The notes: generated by a model from the sequence alone, not told the origin. A stretch of DNA of 64,000 nt from Mortierella sp. BCC40632 (GCA_011634665.1 WAEK01000003.1:1122001-1186000), one strand, 5' to 3'. Numbered from the stretch's first letter, positions 25,664 through 37,055 are shown. Numbers and translations: made by a program.

Positions 25664-26569
25664 CACTCCCTCTCTTTCACTCGTTCCCGGACAGATCGGC
25701 CGGCCGCGCCTGGGCGAGGCGGGTTTGCCGCTGTTTCTAACATTACGGGGTGTGGACCCGGCCAGGTTAGCGAGGCCGGGGTGGGGAGCGACAGCCAATG
25801 TCCTGTGGCGCGAGTAGCCTGTCGACCAAAGAGACTGGCTGCTCTCGATCTCCTGACTGCTGACTGCAGCGGCCTGCGATTGGCACCCACACGGGCAGCG
25901 CTGACAGGGCCTTACTCGTCCGAGAGGCTGATGTCTATTCCGCGCGGCACCATTGGCGCCTGTGCAGCCCCCCCTTCGGCGCTTTATTAGGCCTAGCTGG
26001 ATGGGGGTACTGGGCTAGAGCCGACCCCATCTTGCCTCCTAGCCGGACGTTGACAACAACGCTCGATCATAGGGCGACTGGCCAGTGACTGTAGAGAGAC
26101 AAGCCCATGCCAATCGCAGCTCCAGTGCACAGCAATCATGCCGTACGCTTTGCTTGCCCTCTTCATCTGTCTGGCGTTCCCTGTCTGTCTGTTCTCGCAC
26201 CCTGTCCCGCGGGACCATTCGGGGCGTAGATCCAAGGAGCCATGGTTCGTGCCCTTCCCCCCCCCCTTCTCCCGGACAAATCCTTGAATCATCGGGGAGG
26301 AGGAGGAGGAGGAGGAGGAGGGGTAGAGTTTGGGGGCAAGGGAACAAGAGTCTGTGTGTCAATGGGAAGACAGCTGGCGACCGAGTGTGTGATCCATTGG
26401 GGGAGAGAGACAAGAGAGGTTGAGAGAGCGAGAGAAAGAGTCAGTTAGTGGGTTGATTGCCCTGGTTAGCTGGGTAGCGAGGTGGGTAGCAAACTGGCTG
26501 GCTGACTGGATGGAAGAGAGAACAGAACAGACAATAAAAAGGACGAAGCTAACCCAACCCAACCCAACC

Positions 26570-26605
<36 letters not shown>

Positions 26606-26708
26606 CACATCTACATCCACGGCGTGCACGTTCTTTCTCTCCTGTCCTTTCCTTTCTTTCTGCCCTTTTTTTTTTTCTTTTTCTTTTTTGATCTGCTCGA
26701 CTTGTTCT

Positions 26709-26751
<43 letters not shown>

Positions 26752-26973
26752 CCACTTCTTTTTTACCTCTCAACATTCTGCATCTTCTGCTACTGCCTCT
26801 CAAATAAATAACTCGTTAAACATTTAACGTTCTCGTCCCGGACATCTCCATCTAATCTCTCTCTATCAATCTCTTAAACAAATATTTTAAATATTTCGCT
26901 GCACTCGCTCCCCATAAATTTAATAACCTTTCTTCCTTTTTCCATTTTCTTGGACGGTTATCCCCATCCATGT

Positions 26974-27019
26974 TATAATAATATATAATAATATATAATA
27001 ATATATAATATATATATAT

Positions 27020-27106
<87 letters not shown>
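26974..27106 (+). repeat. (AT)n / ATAATAT tract
   Basis: About 130 bp of almost pure A and T. ATAATAT units come first, then an AT run of more than 95 bp. It is self-complementary and could extrude a cruciform. It sits in the middle of the gene desert, away from any start codon. Confidence 0.95.
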
Positions 27107-27109
<3 letters not shown>

Positions 27110-27747
27110 ATTTTATATATCTTTTGCGTCATCGTGCCTCTCTGTTGCTGCCTCCCCCTGCCCACCACTTTCTGGAACATCAAGGACAACGACACGCCGA
27201 TTGCATCCTGCTTCTGCTACACCCAAAGGTGCGAATAATCTCTTTTCCGCCACTTCATCTCTTTCTCTCCCTTTCATTCCTTCATTCCTACTTGGCTTCT
27301 TGTCATCTGCGAGGTGCCTGTCCTGTCCCCATTGGCCCTGCTCCCTGCTGATCCTTTCTCGGCCCGGCTGCTCCTTCTCCTGCCCCTCGCTCCCGCTGTA
27401 AGCATGCGTTTCCTCTCTTCTCTACCCCTCTCCTTCTCTTTCTCTCTTCTTTCTTTCTTTCTTTCTTTCTTCTTCTTTGTTCCTCTCTCTCCACCCCCAC
27501 CCCCCAAAGTGAATACTAGGGGAGGAGGAAGGAAGAGAGAGGAGAGAGAAAGAGAGAAAGAGAGAAAGAGAGCGAGAGGTGAGCTGCAGGACAGGGCAAC
27601 TGTGAGATGGATGCATGAACAGGTGGATGGGTTACCGTCCTGCCCCATGTCCCTGGCCGAGGAGGCAGGTCCGGGTCAGGACAGGTTCAAACAGTGATGC
27701 TGATCAGGATGAGATGCATCGGTTCTTTTTTTTTTTTTTTTTTTATT

Positions 27748-27793
27748 ATTCATTCATTCATTCATTCATTCATCCATTCATTCATTCATTCAT
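27748..27793 (+). repeat. (TTCA)n microsatellite
   Basis: About eleven TTCA units with one interruption, directly after a T21 run. Degenerate TCCA units continue to about 27880. Confidence 0.9.
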
Positions 27794-28185
27794 CTGTCCA
27801 TCCATTCCTCCATCCTTCTATTCATCCTTTCATCTGTCCTTTCCATCCTTTCCATCCTTCCATTCATCCACTCATTCATCCTCCTCTTGCCACTTCGCCT
27901 ACATCAGTGACCTCCTCTTCTCCGCTCATGCCTGCACCCAGACTGCTTTTTTCCCCAGTCTCTTTCCCAGTCTCCCCTGTTCTCCTTTCACTCACATACA
28001 CTTCAATACATATATATATTTTGTATATGCCCTGCCCTGACCATGGTCCTATAATACCCCGCTGTTCAGCAGGTGCTCTCTTCTTCTTTCTCCCCTTCCT
28101 CTGACAAAAGGTACAAAAGGTCACTTTGGGTCTGGTTCCTCTTTCTTTCTTACTCTTTTTCTCTTTTTGTCTGGTTCATTTCTCC

Positions 28186-28219
<34 letters not shown>

Positions 28220-28257
28220 GTCTGTCTGTCTGTCTGTCTATCTGTCTGTGTGTGTGT
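28186..28257 (+). repeat. (CTGT)n/(CTAT)n compound microsatellite
   Basis: CTGT units, then CTAT units, then CTGT again, ending in a short TG run; about 72 bp. Confidence 0.9.
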
Positions 28258-28697
28258 CTTTTTGTGTTGGCTGCACAAGGGTCTCGCCGTGTGTTGCCTC
28301 GACTCTTTTTCTCTTTCTTGGGCTGCACAAAACCAGTTGCATGACCTGTCTTGTCTCTTTTATCCTGTCATTTATTGTCCGTTTTCTTCCCTTCATCTTT
28401 CCCGTTTGTCTGGCCATCCAACACAGGGCCAGATCGTGCCCCTGGGGAAGAGAGGAGAAGAGAAAGGAAGAGAGGAAGAGAGCAAGTGCAAGAGCAAAAG
28501 AGAGATAGAGAGAGAGAATGTGTCCTTGATGGTGGTAGTGGTAGTGGTGGTGGTGGTAGTGGAAGAGGAGGAGATAAATATGTCCTCGGGCCTCTGGGCC
28601 CTATTCTGATCTGGGAGATGTCCTTCCTTATGCCTGCCCCGCCTGTCCCTGCTCTCGCCCAACCAGCTCGCAGCTAGCCTTTCTTTCTTTCTTTCTT

Positions 28698-28739
<42 letters not shown>

Positions 28740-28839
28740 TTCCTTCTTTCCTTTCCTCCTTCTCCTCCTCCTCTTCCCCCCTCCCCTTGCTGACCAACTG
28801 ACCACACGGACAATGCTGACCAACTGGCCCGTCTGGCGA

Positions 28840-28841
<2 letters not shown>

Positions 28842-28901
<60 letters not shown>
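28842..28901 (+). repeat. (CT)n microsatellite
   Basis: A perfect CT run of about 60 bp in the CT-rich zone 1.1 kb upstream of the GATA gene start. Confidence 0.95.
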
Positions 28902-28904
<3 letters not shown>

Positions 28905-29541
28905 TTTTCCACTTATTTCTCCTTCTCTTACTTACTCTCTCTTTCTCTTCCTTTCTTTCTTTCTCCTCTCCACCTCTCTCTCACGCTTAAAGCCGATCTA
29001 GCCCCCATCGCATCGCTTTCTCTCCCTTCTCTTCCTTCCTTCCTTCCCCTCCCCACAGTCCCCTGTCCAGATCAAGCACCAGACAGAGGCCGTTAGCCTG
29101 TTGAGACGTTCGATCTCGACGCTCTGCAGCCCCCTCCCCCCCGCCCCAAAAATACCATCAGCTCCCCGAGGTAAGATGACGGCGCCCGTGGTCCTGTCTC
29201 TTTCTCTCTTTGTGACTTGCCCCAGTCACATCATGCATCAGAGGCAAGGGCCGTGAAAGCGTGAAAGCATGAAAGAGCAAGAAAGAGAGCAGTTGTGGCC
29301 AGGAAACGAGAATGAACCTGGAGGGGAGGGAGAAAAAGAAAGAAAGAAAGAAAGAGTGAAAGGTGTTTGTGTGCAGAGTGACGGTGCGGACGACTAAGCT
29401 GCTGGCTCCCCGATGATGCCATGGATGCTCTCGCCCATTTCGTTTCGTGGTCACAGATAAGAAGAGAGAAAGAGTAAGAGAGAGAGAGAAGACTCCTTGA
29501 GTCTGGCCCCAGTCATCCCTGGGGAACAGACCTGTGGCCAT

Positions 29542-29583
<42 letters not shown>

Positions 29584-29988
29584 TCTCTCACTTTCGAACA
29601 ATACTTCTCTTGTCCCATCCAAGCTTTGGATCAGATCGTACACAGCCCACATAGACACAACGTGGTCTCTCCCAGCCAGAGCACTCTCCGTCATCGCCAA
29701 CATTGCTGCCCTTCTCTGCCTGCTTCCCTCCTTTTTTTTTTTCTTTTCTTGCTCTTTCTCTCCTCCTCCTCCTCCTTGCTCCAACTTGCCCCGTCCCTTG
29801 CCCTCGATCCCGTCTCTCTCTCTCTGTCTTTTTTTTTTTTTTTTTTTTTTCCTTTTCTTTTTTTCCTTTTTCTTTCTCGTTCTGTCTTTCTCTCTCTCCC
29901 AACCGATGACCGATCCAGACTCTGATCTTTGTTTCTTCTTAATCCAGCCACGCTCTTGCCTGCCGATCGGCCTTTCGTTTGACCCACA

Positions 29989-32900
29989 ATGTCGGCCGGC
30001 ACCGTTGCCACATTCTCCCTACCCGCGACGTCATCGCCTTCTTCGGCCGCTGACGCCGCCCCGGCTTCCGCCCAGTCCTCTCCTAAATGGTCGCGCCTGA
30101 GTCTTAGCAAGATCCAGGGTCTTGCTGCCGATGGCAAGGTTCATTTGACAGCCCGCGAGATCCAACTATTCCGCGAAAAGGGTATCCTACTCACTGGAGC
30201 TCCTTCTGCTCCCGGTGACGCCTCCCCATCTTCCACGCGCAGCACAGCCGCCGCCTCTCTCTCTGAGCCCTCGTCTTCCTTGTCCTCCTACCCGTCGTCG
30301 TACACACACTCTTCATCAGCATCTTCTTCTTCCTCTGCTGCGGTTGCTGCCGCTGTTGCTGCCGCTGTTGCCGCTGCCGCCTCTGCCACTCCTCTTCTCG
30401 CTGTCCCAGCGACCATGACAAGTCTCAATCGACCACCTCTCCCAATTGCGGCACGAGTAGTGACGCCACAACTATCATCGACACCCATGATGGGTTCACC
30501 AGCCAAGGCAATGCGAGATCGTCGCCGTTCACGGAGGCCATCTGTTTTCCAAACGCGACAGATCCATCCACCGTTCCACGAAGGCACGTTCGAGGACACA
30601 TGCTCGCATCTGCGCTCGGATACGCCCCGTTTGGGAGCCCTGTCCGACGCGCTCCAAGGCTTCCGTCGCCACTCTGACTCTGCTAGCGCAACTCCGCTCC
30701 TTCTTCAGCCAACGCCCGAAGACACCCTTCCTGCTGACTGTCTCGCGCACGTGCGTCGCGCCTCCATTGCTACGGCCTCGCCCATCATCTCTTCGCCGCT
30801 CGGTAGCCGCACCGTCCTCTACGCAGCTGCTTCTCCTGCACACACTCTGCTGTCGTTGCCTGTCCGTCCCATGCCTGCCGAACCACCCACTCAACGCCAC
30901 GAAGCCGTCCCTGCTCCTACCGCTGCCATGAACAGCTTCCGCTTCCCTGCAGATCCTGACCGTAACACATCATCCACTGCTACGACCTCCATAGCTGCCT
31001 CTACTACAGCTTCCACTACAGCTCCCACAGTAACGGCTTCCTCACCACCACCTCCCTTTTCCCCACCTACCACCCCAGCCATGGTCATGGCCATGACTCC
31101 ACTTCGATCCAAGCGCAAGTCGAGTGTCCCCATGCGTTCACCTAGCTGGGCTGATTCACAAGAGACAGCACCTGGTGTGATCTTCCAATTGCCCTTTGGC
31201 ACACCATCGCTCTACAAGCGAGCCTCATCCAACTCTCCCTCCACAGGCTACCCATCCCCTGCAACATCAACAAGGGGACTGCTCGAGAGTGGTCCAAGTG
31301 GAATCCAAGATGCCAGTAACTATATCACTCCCAATTCGCCTCCCAGTCGCTCAGGACTTGGCATCCAGGTAAAGGGCGCGTTCTCAGAACCGGGTGCGAC
31401 CCATCCACTGGATCAACCCTCTGTCACGATGAATACACTCTCTGTATTAGAGGAGCCCGTGGGCACCGATTTGTCTGTTGGTCACATTGTCGTGGCTGAA
31501 CAGGTCTCTGGATCGCGTGCCCAGGAATCCTCTGGATCCAATGAGTCGGAGGGCTCGGACGGAATGCCTACACCCCCACCAACGACACGTGTTCTCTCGA
31601 CCATGATTATGGAAACTGATCCTCGGCCCATCACGCCTGAGACTGGCTTCCATGCCTGTCTTTCGTTTGGCGCACAGACTGAACTGACGACCGAGACGAG
31701 GATGGAGAATGGCGAGATGGAATCGACGGACAGTGGTCCACGTGAGCATGAATTGGACCAGACAGTGACCGATGCAACTTCTCAAGCAAGCCCAAGAGGC
31801 TCCCAGACCCCAGGGTTTGACGAGATGCTGGAGGCAGCAACAACAGCGACAACGACGTCACATTTGCCTCTCTGGGCGCAGCGACAGCTTAATATCCGAC
31901 GACAGTCACTCTTGCCCCGACAGGAAGGTATTCTTCCCACGGACACCAAAGACCTGAGCACCCCCGGCGGAGCTACCATCCTGTCGTATCCACTGTTGCT
32001 CTCGGACGTGGTCCATGTGGCGCTCGATGATGCCGAAGCCAAGCGTGAGACTGAGGAGCCTGTTCCATCGGATGACTATGCAGAGCCAGCCACAACGACA
32101 CTCAACGCTCGACGGAAACGAACCCACTCGGGTAAGAAGCGAGGCTCAGTTAGTTTCCAGTCAGCACGGAACGGAATGGGAGACGATGGCGATTCGATCG
32201 AAGAATCGATGGAGATGCATGACTATTACGAAGATGAAACTCATGAGCATCATGGATCGAGTCGAGCACATTCCAAGCGTCGTCGTACCGAAAGCCATTC
32301 GAATGATCACTACGACTCGGATCGTCGGGGTCACCGAGGCGGCCGATCCTCTCACTCTGCCTCACCACCTCTGCATGCAATGGGCATGTCCCAGAATGCG
32401 CTCGGATCACCCGTTGATCTTGCCATGTCAGCTTTTGATGAGACAGATGAGGATTATGAAGAGCACTCTCGGCATAATCACAACCATGGTCATAGCCACC
32501 ATCACAGTCATGGACACAACCATGCAGGCCACCACCACGGTCGGTCCAAGAAGGCCAAGCGTAGCCCACCAAGGAGTCTTGATATTCAACCGGACGAAAT
32601 TGATTTGGCGTTGCAGCATACTCGGGAGATGATTGAACGTCAGTACCAGCACCGACGGTCATCCTTCAAAGCCTCACAGCACTATTTGGATGCAATCCAG
32701 TCTGAGGATGAGATGGTGAATATCGAGGATGACGAGGAGGAGGGCATGGACGAGAGAACGAATGGACGCGCCGTCATGACCACCCATGTGCACTCGAAAA
32801 AGAACCAAAAGCAGGACGCGACGCGCCACCGATCCAGTGGAGCAGCGGAGCGCAAGATCAAGCATTCAAAGTCAGCGGGCAAGAAGCGTACCAAGAACTC

Positions 32901-33648
32901 TTCTGGACAGGATTCGAATTCGATGGACATGGACATGGACATTGCCATGGCCTCTGCGCTCGTCAACTTGTTTAATGGTCGAGTTGCAGTGGATGAGGAT
33001 GAGACTGAGGACGAGTTCCCGATCTTGGATGTAGATTCGATCCATGAGGAAGAGGAGCAGCGGGAGCAGCGAGAGCATCCCATGCTTGGTCATGTTAGTC
33101 AACCTAGTCAGACACGAAAGCCTGTCAAGGAGCCCAAGGCCAAGAAGCAAGCATCTACTGCTACTGCTGGCCAGAAGCGAACTCTCAAGGCGAACCAACA
33201 GCAACAGGCTCACGGATCGTCGTCTCAATCAGGAGCGCCTTCTACATCAGCCAAGCCCAAGGCCTCGTCCGAGGGTACAGGTCGAGCCTCCTCGGGATCC
33301 TCATCCAAGCACTGTGAAGCCTGTGGAGCCAATGAGACGCCCTGCTGGCGACCTGGTTATGTTGGCAACACTGTCCTCTGCAACTCGTGTGGACTTCGGT
33401 ATGTTTTTGCTTTACGGTCGAAATTCTTTGGGAAGCAAAAGTTGACAAGTAGACTCATAATTCTTTTTTTTTTTTTTTTTTTTAGATACAAAAAATCGAA
33501 TGTATTCTGCACCAAGATTGATTGCAAATACATCCCACTCAAGACAGAGTATGCAAGCATGGAGGCAGAACGTCAACGGCATGGACGTGATCACCTATTG
33601 TGTGTGATGTGCAAGAACCATGTTGCGCTTCCTATTCCAAAAGCATGA
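29989..33648 (+). CDS. ASH1-type GATA zinc-finger transcription regulator
   Basis: Exons are 29989-33398 and 33486-33648, giving 1,190 residues. The GATA-type finger is at the C-terminus: CEAC, 18 residues, then CNSC, with TPCWRPG in the loop. The joined exon continues GLRYKKSNVFC. CWRP plus CNSCGLRYKK matches the fungal ASH1 type rather than the WRR type of classic GATA factors (family knowledge). A further pair of cysteines, CVMC, lies near the end. The N-terminus has a short conserved-looking helix block (KWSRLSLSKIQGLAADGKV, about residues 33-51). The middle is disordered: Ala/Ser/Pro-rich, then acidic, with a His-rich patch (HNHGHSHHHSHGHNH, about 830-850). The intron splits the finger and is 87 nt without a stop (see findings). 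Probably a nuclear regulator; target genes unknown. Confidence 0.87.
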   Translation: MSAGTVATFSLPATSSPSSAADAAPASAQSSPKWSRLSLSKIQGLAADGKVHLTAREIQLFREKGILLTGAPSAPGDASPSSTRSTAAASLSEPSSSLSSYPSSYTHSSSASSSSSAAVAAAVAAAVAAAASATPLLAVPATMTSLNRPPLPIAARVVTPQLSSTPMMGSPAKAMRDRRRSRRPSVFQTRQIHPPFHEGTFEDTCSHLRSDTPRLGALSDALQGFRRHSDSASATPLLLQPTPEDTLPADCLAHVRRASIATASPIISSPLGSRTVLYAAASPAHTLLSLPVRPMPAEPPTQRHEAVPAPTAAMNSFRFPADPDRNTSSTATTSIAASTTASTTAPTVTASSPPPPFSPPTTPAMVMAMTPLRSKRKSSVPMRSPSWADSQETAPGVIFQLPFGTPSLYKRASSNSPSTGYPSPATSTRGLLESGPSGIQDASNYITPNSPPSRSGLGIQVKGAFSEPGATHPLDQPSVTMNTLSVLEEPVGTDLSVGHIVVAEQVSGSRAQESSGSNESEGSDGMPTPPPTTRVLSTMIMETDPRPITPETGFHACLSFGAQTELTTETRMENGEMESTDSGPREHELDQTVTDATSQASPRGSQTPGFDEMLEAATTATTTSHLPLWAQRQLNIRRQSLLPRQEGILPTDTKDLSTPGGATILSYPLLLSDVVHVALDDAEAKRETEEPVPSDDYAEPATTTLNARRKRTHSGKKRGSVSFQSARNGMGDDGDSIEESMEMHDYYEDETHEHHGSSRAHSKRRRTESHSNDHYDSDRRGHRGGRSSHSASPPLHAMGMSQNALGSPVDLAMSAFDETDEDYEEHSRHNHNHGHSHHHSHGHNHAGHHHGRSKKAKRSPPRSLDIQPDEIDLALQHTREMIERQYQHRRSSFKASQHYLDAIQSEDEMVNIEDDEEEGMDERTNGRAVMTTHVHSKKNQKQDATRHRSSGAAERKIKHSKSAGKKRTKNSSGQDSNSMDMDMDIAMASALVNLFNGRVAVDEDETEDEFPILDVDSIHEEEEQREQREHPMLGHVSQPSQTRKPVKEPKAKKQASTATAGQKRTLKANQQQQAHGSSSQSGAPSTSAKPKASSEGTGRASSGSSSKHCEACGANETPCWRPGYVGNTVLCNSCGLRYVFALRSKFFGKQKLTSRLIILFFFFFFRYKKSNVFCTKIDCKYIPLKTEYASMEAERQRHGRDHLLCVMCKNHVALPIPKA

Positions 33649-34657
33649 AGGTTACTCTCGGGGGCTTGACACCCTATTTTTTCTTTTTTTCTTTTTCTTT
33701 TTCTTGTTTTCTCATTCCCCTCCCCCACTCATTGTTTGTTCTTTTTTTCCATTTTTTTTTTGTTCCTTATTATGTGAATATAATGCCCATACACTCACTT
33801 TACAGCGCTACTGTCTACACACACACACACATGTATTCTTGTTCTTTTCATCCCCCTCTTCCCCCCTCCCTTCCTCCCCTTTTTTCCCCCCTCTATGTTT
33901 TTTCTTCTCCCCTCCCTTTTTTATTATCATTTTTTTTTTTTTATGAATCATTGCTATCTTGACTAGTATATATACATTTTTTTTCTTTTTTTTTTTCTGT
34001 ATTCATTCTCTCCCTCCACTCTTTTTTTATTTGTTTGTTCTCTCCCCCTTTTTTTTTTTTTATCTTACTCCAATTAACCAAACCCAATCCATAGTAAGCT
34101 ACTACACATCCAGATAAATTGAAGTCCCCCACACAGCAGCAATCAGCAATATTAAAAAAAAGAAAAAAAAAGAAAAAGAAAAAAAAAGTGCCAAGGCCAA
34201 ATTGATGTAGATGTGTGTGTGCTGTGCACATGAACAACTAGGTTCAAGTGAGTCGATAACTCTTCTTCTTCTTGTCCCCACATAATCTTATGGTTGGGAA
34301 GAAGAGGAAGAGAAAGATAAAAGAAAGAAAGAACGATATTATTCTTATCCGTCGGGATATCTCACTTTTTTTTTTAATTATTATTATTACTACTACGGGC
34401 TACGGGCTAAGTCAAATGCGAATGAGTTGAGAAAAACAAAAAACAAAAAAAGGGTGAAGCAAAAAAAAAAATAAAAAGAAAAAGGGCGAGTTTATGTGCA
34501 AGACGGTGATTTGGTGGTGGGAGCAGGGGAGAGAAAGAGAGAGAGAGAGAGAGAAAGAGGATTCAAGAGACATACGACAGTGCTCCCTTCTTCATCTTCA
34601 TCTTACTCCTCTCCACACCTGCAAAAAGAGAAAGAAAGAAGAAAAAAGGGGAAAAAT
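33649..34657. other. convergent 3' region between GATA gene and MscL
   Basis: 1.0 kb, rich in T runs on the left and A/GA runs on the right, mirror-like as expected of two opposed 3' ends. No coding frame of normal composition is seen. Confidence 0.6.
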
Positions 34658-35921
34658 TTAAAAGCGCGCTGGCAAGGGCTCAGGAGCCGAGTCTGTAGGG
34701 GGAGGAAACAGTGCAAAGGGAGTACCAGGCGAGGCAGAGGCCTGTTGTTGAGCGGCCATGTTGGCGTTCATGGCGACGTTGGCAGCGGCGAGGGCAATAC
34801 GTTCCATATTAGCGGTCTTGGCACAGGCATCCCAATCCAACCAAGTAGTGCATTCAGGACAACGTACGGCCTCCATGGGGATGTTCTTTGTACAGTAATC
34901 ACATTTCTTTTCAGAGACATCCTTCTTGGTGGTCCGACCCATTTCATAGACCTTGACCAGAATAAAGATACAAGCCGAGACAATGAAAAAGTTGATGACT
35001 GTCTGAAGGAAATTACCCCAATTCCAGGTCACAGCACTATCCTTTTGAGCTGCAGCGCGTGTAGGCCAGTTTTGAGTTTCGACACTAGGATCTCTTCGAA
35101 GAATAACAAAATTCTCCTCCAAGTTCTTGCCAGAGGCCAAGGCCAAGATTGGAGTAATGATATCGTTGACAAGCGAGGTGACAATGGCTGTAAAAGCCGC
35201 ACCGATAACGACGGCCACTGCAAGATCAATGACATTGCCTCGGTCCATAAACTTGCGGTAATCATTGAAGAAGGACACTCCGTGCGATACACCTGGTACT
35301 TTGGTCAACGTACCACCCACTACACCTACACCCTTTTCGACTGTTATTTTTTTTTTTTTTTTTGTTAAAAGTAAATAAAAAGGGAAAAAAAAAACATGGA
35401 TGGCAAAGAGTAAGGAAAGAGAGGTTAGCGGAGGGGAAAAAAAAAAGAGAGAGAGCGTGTGTGAGCAACATTCCCCCTGCTCGGCTCAACCGCTGGGGCC
35501 AGGGGATGAGTGTTGCAAAAAGAGAAGAATCAGAGCGAGATGGACCCGCACGGCTCAGGACCAGAGAGCCATTGGGGGTGTGTATGTGTATGTGAAAGAG
35601 AGAGAGTGAGTGAGAATAAGGAAAAAAAAAAAATATTGACTTGCCTTGTGAGAGTCCGCCCTTGACAGCTTGTGTGCCTTGGGAAAGACCACCCTTGACA
35701 GCTTGAGTACCCTGGTTGATGCCTCCTCGGACAGCCAGTGCACCTTGGCTGACACCACCAAAGACGGCCTTGGCAGGGTTGCCCCTGAGAAGTCGCTTCT
35801 TTGTTCCCTGCTTCTCATCCATGGTAGGTTCCTCTGGGACAACATCGGGGGGAGGTGTGGAGGGCGTGTCGATCTCCTGCAGCTCAGGGCCGTTGTGCTG
35901 GTTGTTGTTGGGGGTGCTCAT
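34658..35921 (-). CDS. large-conductance mechanosensitive channel (MscL family) with C-terminal cysteine motif
   Basis: It would form a stretch-gated pore that releases solutes at hypo-osmotic shock; the membrane is not evident. Minus-strand exons are 35921-35645 and 35340-34658, giving 319 residues. Joining in frame requires the donor CAAG/GCAAGT, a GC-AG intron. The N-terminal 92 residues hold Gly/Gln repeats (QGTQAVKGGLS twice). MscL TM1 is NVIDLAVAVVIGAAFTAIVT followed by NDIITPILA; TM2 is FLQTVINFFIVSACIFILVK. After TM2 comes CDYC then CPEC 13 residues on, a rubredoxin/zinc-ribbon-like pair, and an Ala/Pro-rich tail. Bacterial MscL is about 135 residues, so both ends are extended. MscL relatives are known sporadically in fungi. 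Confidence 0.88.
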
Positions 35922-36996
35922 GGTTCGAGTGTTAGATCTGACGAGTGGTGAGGCAGTGGTGAATAGAGAGTGGGCGAGCGAAAGAGAGAGAGAGAGAGAG
36001 ATTTGGAGAGGGAGGAGAGAGGGCAGCAGTTGGGTGAAAACTCAGGGGCGAAGTATCTGCTGAGGTGGTGAGGAGAGAGAGGAGGAAGAAAAAAAAGACT
36101 AAAGAAAACAAGAGGCGCGATCAGATGCGATGAGATGATGTGATGCAAGGAGCAAGCACGGCCGGATGGGGCAGAGGAATGCGAGGAATGAGATTCACTG
36201 AGGAAGCGAATCGGGTGCACCGCGGAGCGGTCGTGGTTTTATACTTTTTCTCTTTCTCTATCTCGTCTCTCCTCTCTCTCTCTCTCTCTCCCTGTTGCAT
36301 CCAGCGGATGGGATTCGTGCCCATGGCAACAAAGACCTGAGAGCCGCGGCTGACGGGCCTCGACTGAGTTTTGGGCGCTCTTCAGGCGGACACTGTTTGT
36401 AGGGCGACTCTGTCAGAGAAGAGAGAGAAGGCCCATCACACATACACACGCAACACAACATACAACAATAACACATATACCACACACACACAGGGTTTGT
36501 CTGTCCGCGAACAATGCATGCGGCTGTTCTCGCTCGATGCAGATCGGGGCCACGGCTCTGGCTCTCGTCCAAAAGAGAGCAACAGCAGAAGGCAAAAGAA
36601 CAACTGGCCCAGAGAGGCATGGAAACCGGTACCACCGCATTCACTGCAAACTCACTTTCTTTTACACTCTTTACAGGCAGGGTACTTTTTTTCTCTCTCT
36701 TTCTCTGTGCGATGCATGTCCATCACATCCCTTCTGTCCGTCCCACCTGTCTCTTCCAACACATTTGTCCCGCCGCCTCTCCTTCCTCCCCATCCCCCGC
36801 ATGCAACGTCTCTCTAAGCGAGAGCCACAATGGCGCCCCCCCCCCTCCTCTCTCTTCCTTCTTCTTCTTCATCTTTCTCATCTCCTGTATCGGCCCGGCC
36901 ACCCAACAGGGTAACAAAATGTGCCGAGGGAAAGGGGAAGAGGGAAGGGCCCTAATCACGCCTGCGGCATTCTATTTTGCGTGTACCTTCTCTATT

Positions 36997-36998
<2 letters not shown>

Positions 36999-37052
<54 letters not shown>
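36999..37052 (+). repeat. T54 homopolymer
   Basis: An uninterrupted run of 54 T, the longest homopolymer in the window. Its assembled length may be inaccurate. Confidence 0.9.

Positions 37053-37055
<3 letters not shown>

Larger units (their letters stand above)
23240..29988. other. 6.7 kb simple-repeat-rich gene desert upstream of the GATA gene
   Basis: No supported coding sequence. The region alternates GA/CT, CA, TTCA, CTGT/CTAT, ACTC, AACCC and AT repeats with short unique stretches. A GC-rich island spans about 25690-26050. All long open frames are repeat translations (Ser/Leu- or Arg/Glu-rich). The part next to the GATA gene (about 28800-29985) is CT-rich, as leaders in this genome are. 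It is probably the regulatory region of the GATA gene plus the 3' flank of the M50B gene. A short unannotated RNA gene cannot be excluded. Confidence 0.6.

Noticed and set aside
25690..26050. GC-rich island as a possible foreign insertion
   Set aside because: It has no coding frame, inverted repeats or target duplications; GC-rich patches also occur in ordinary promoter regions here.
24000..29800. Search for tRNA or 5S rRNA genes (B-box GGTTCGANTCC and its complement), also elsewhere in the window
   Set aside because: No B-box with a fitting A-box and cloverleaf was found by eye; scattered GTTCGA matches lack partners.
32015..32662. 205-codon plus frame and 170-codon minus frame
   Set aside because: Both overlap the GATA gene in other frames and have odd composition (Met/Thr-rich), as expected of shadows of a biased coding sequence.
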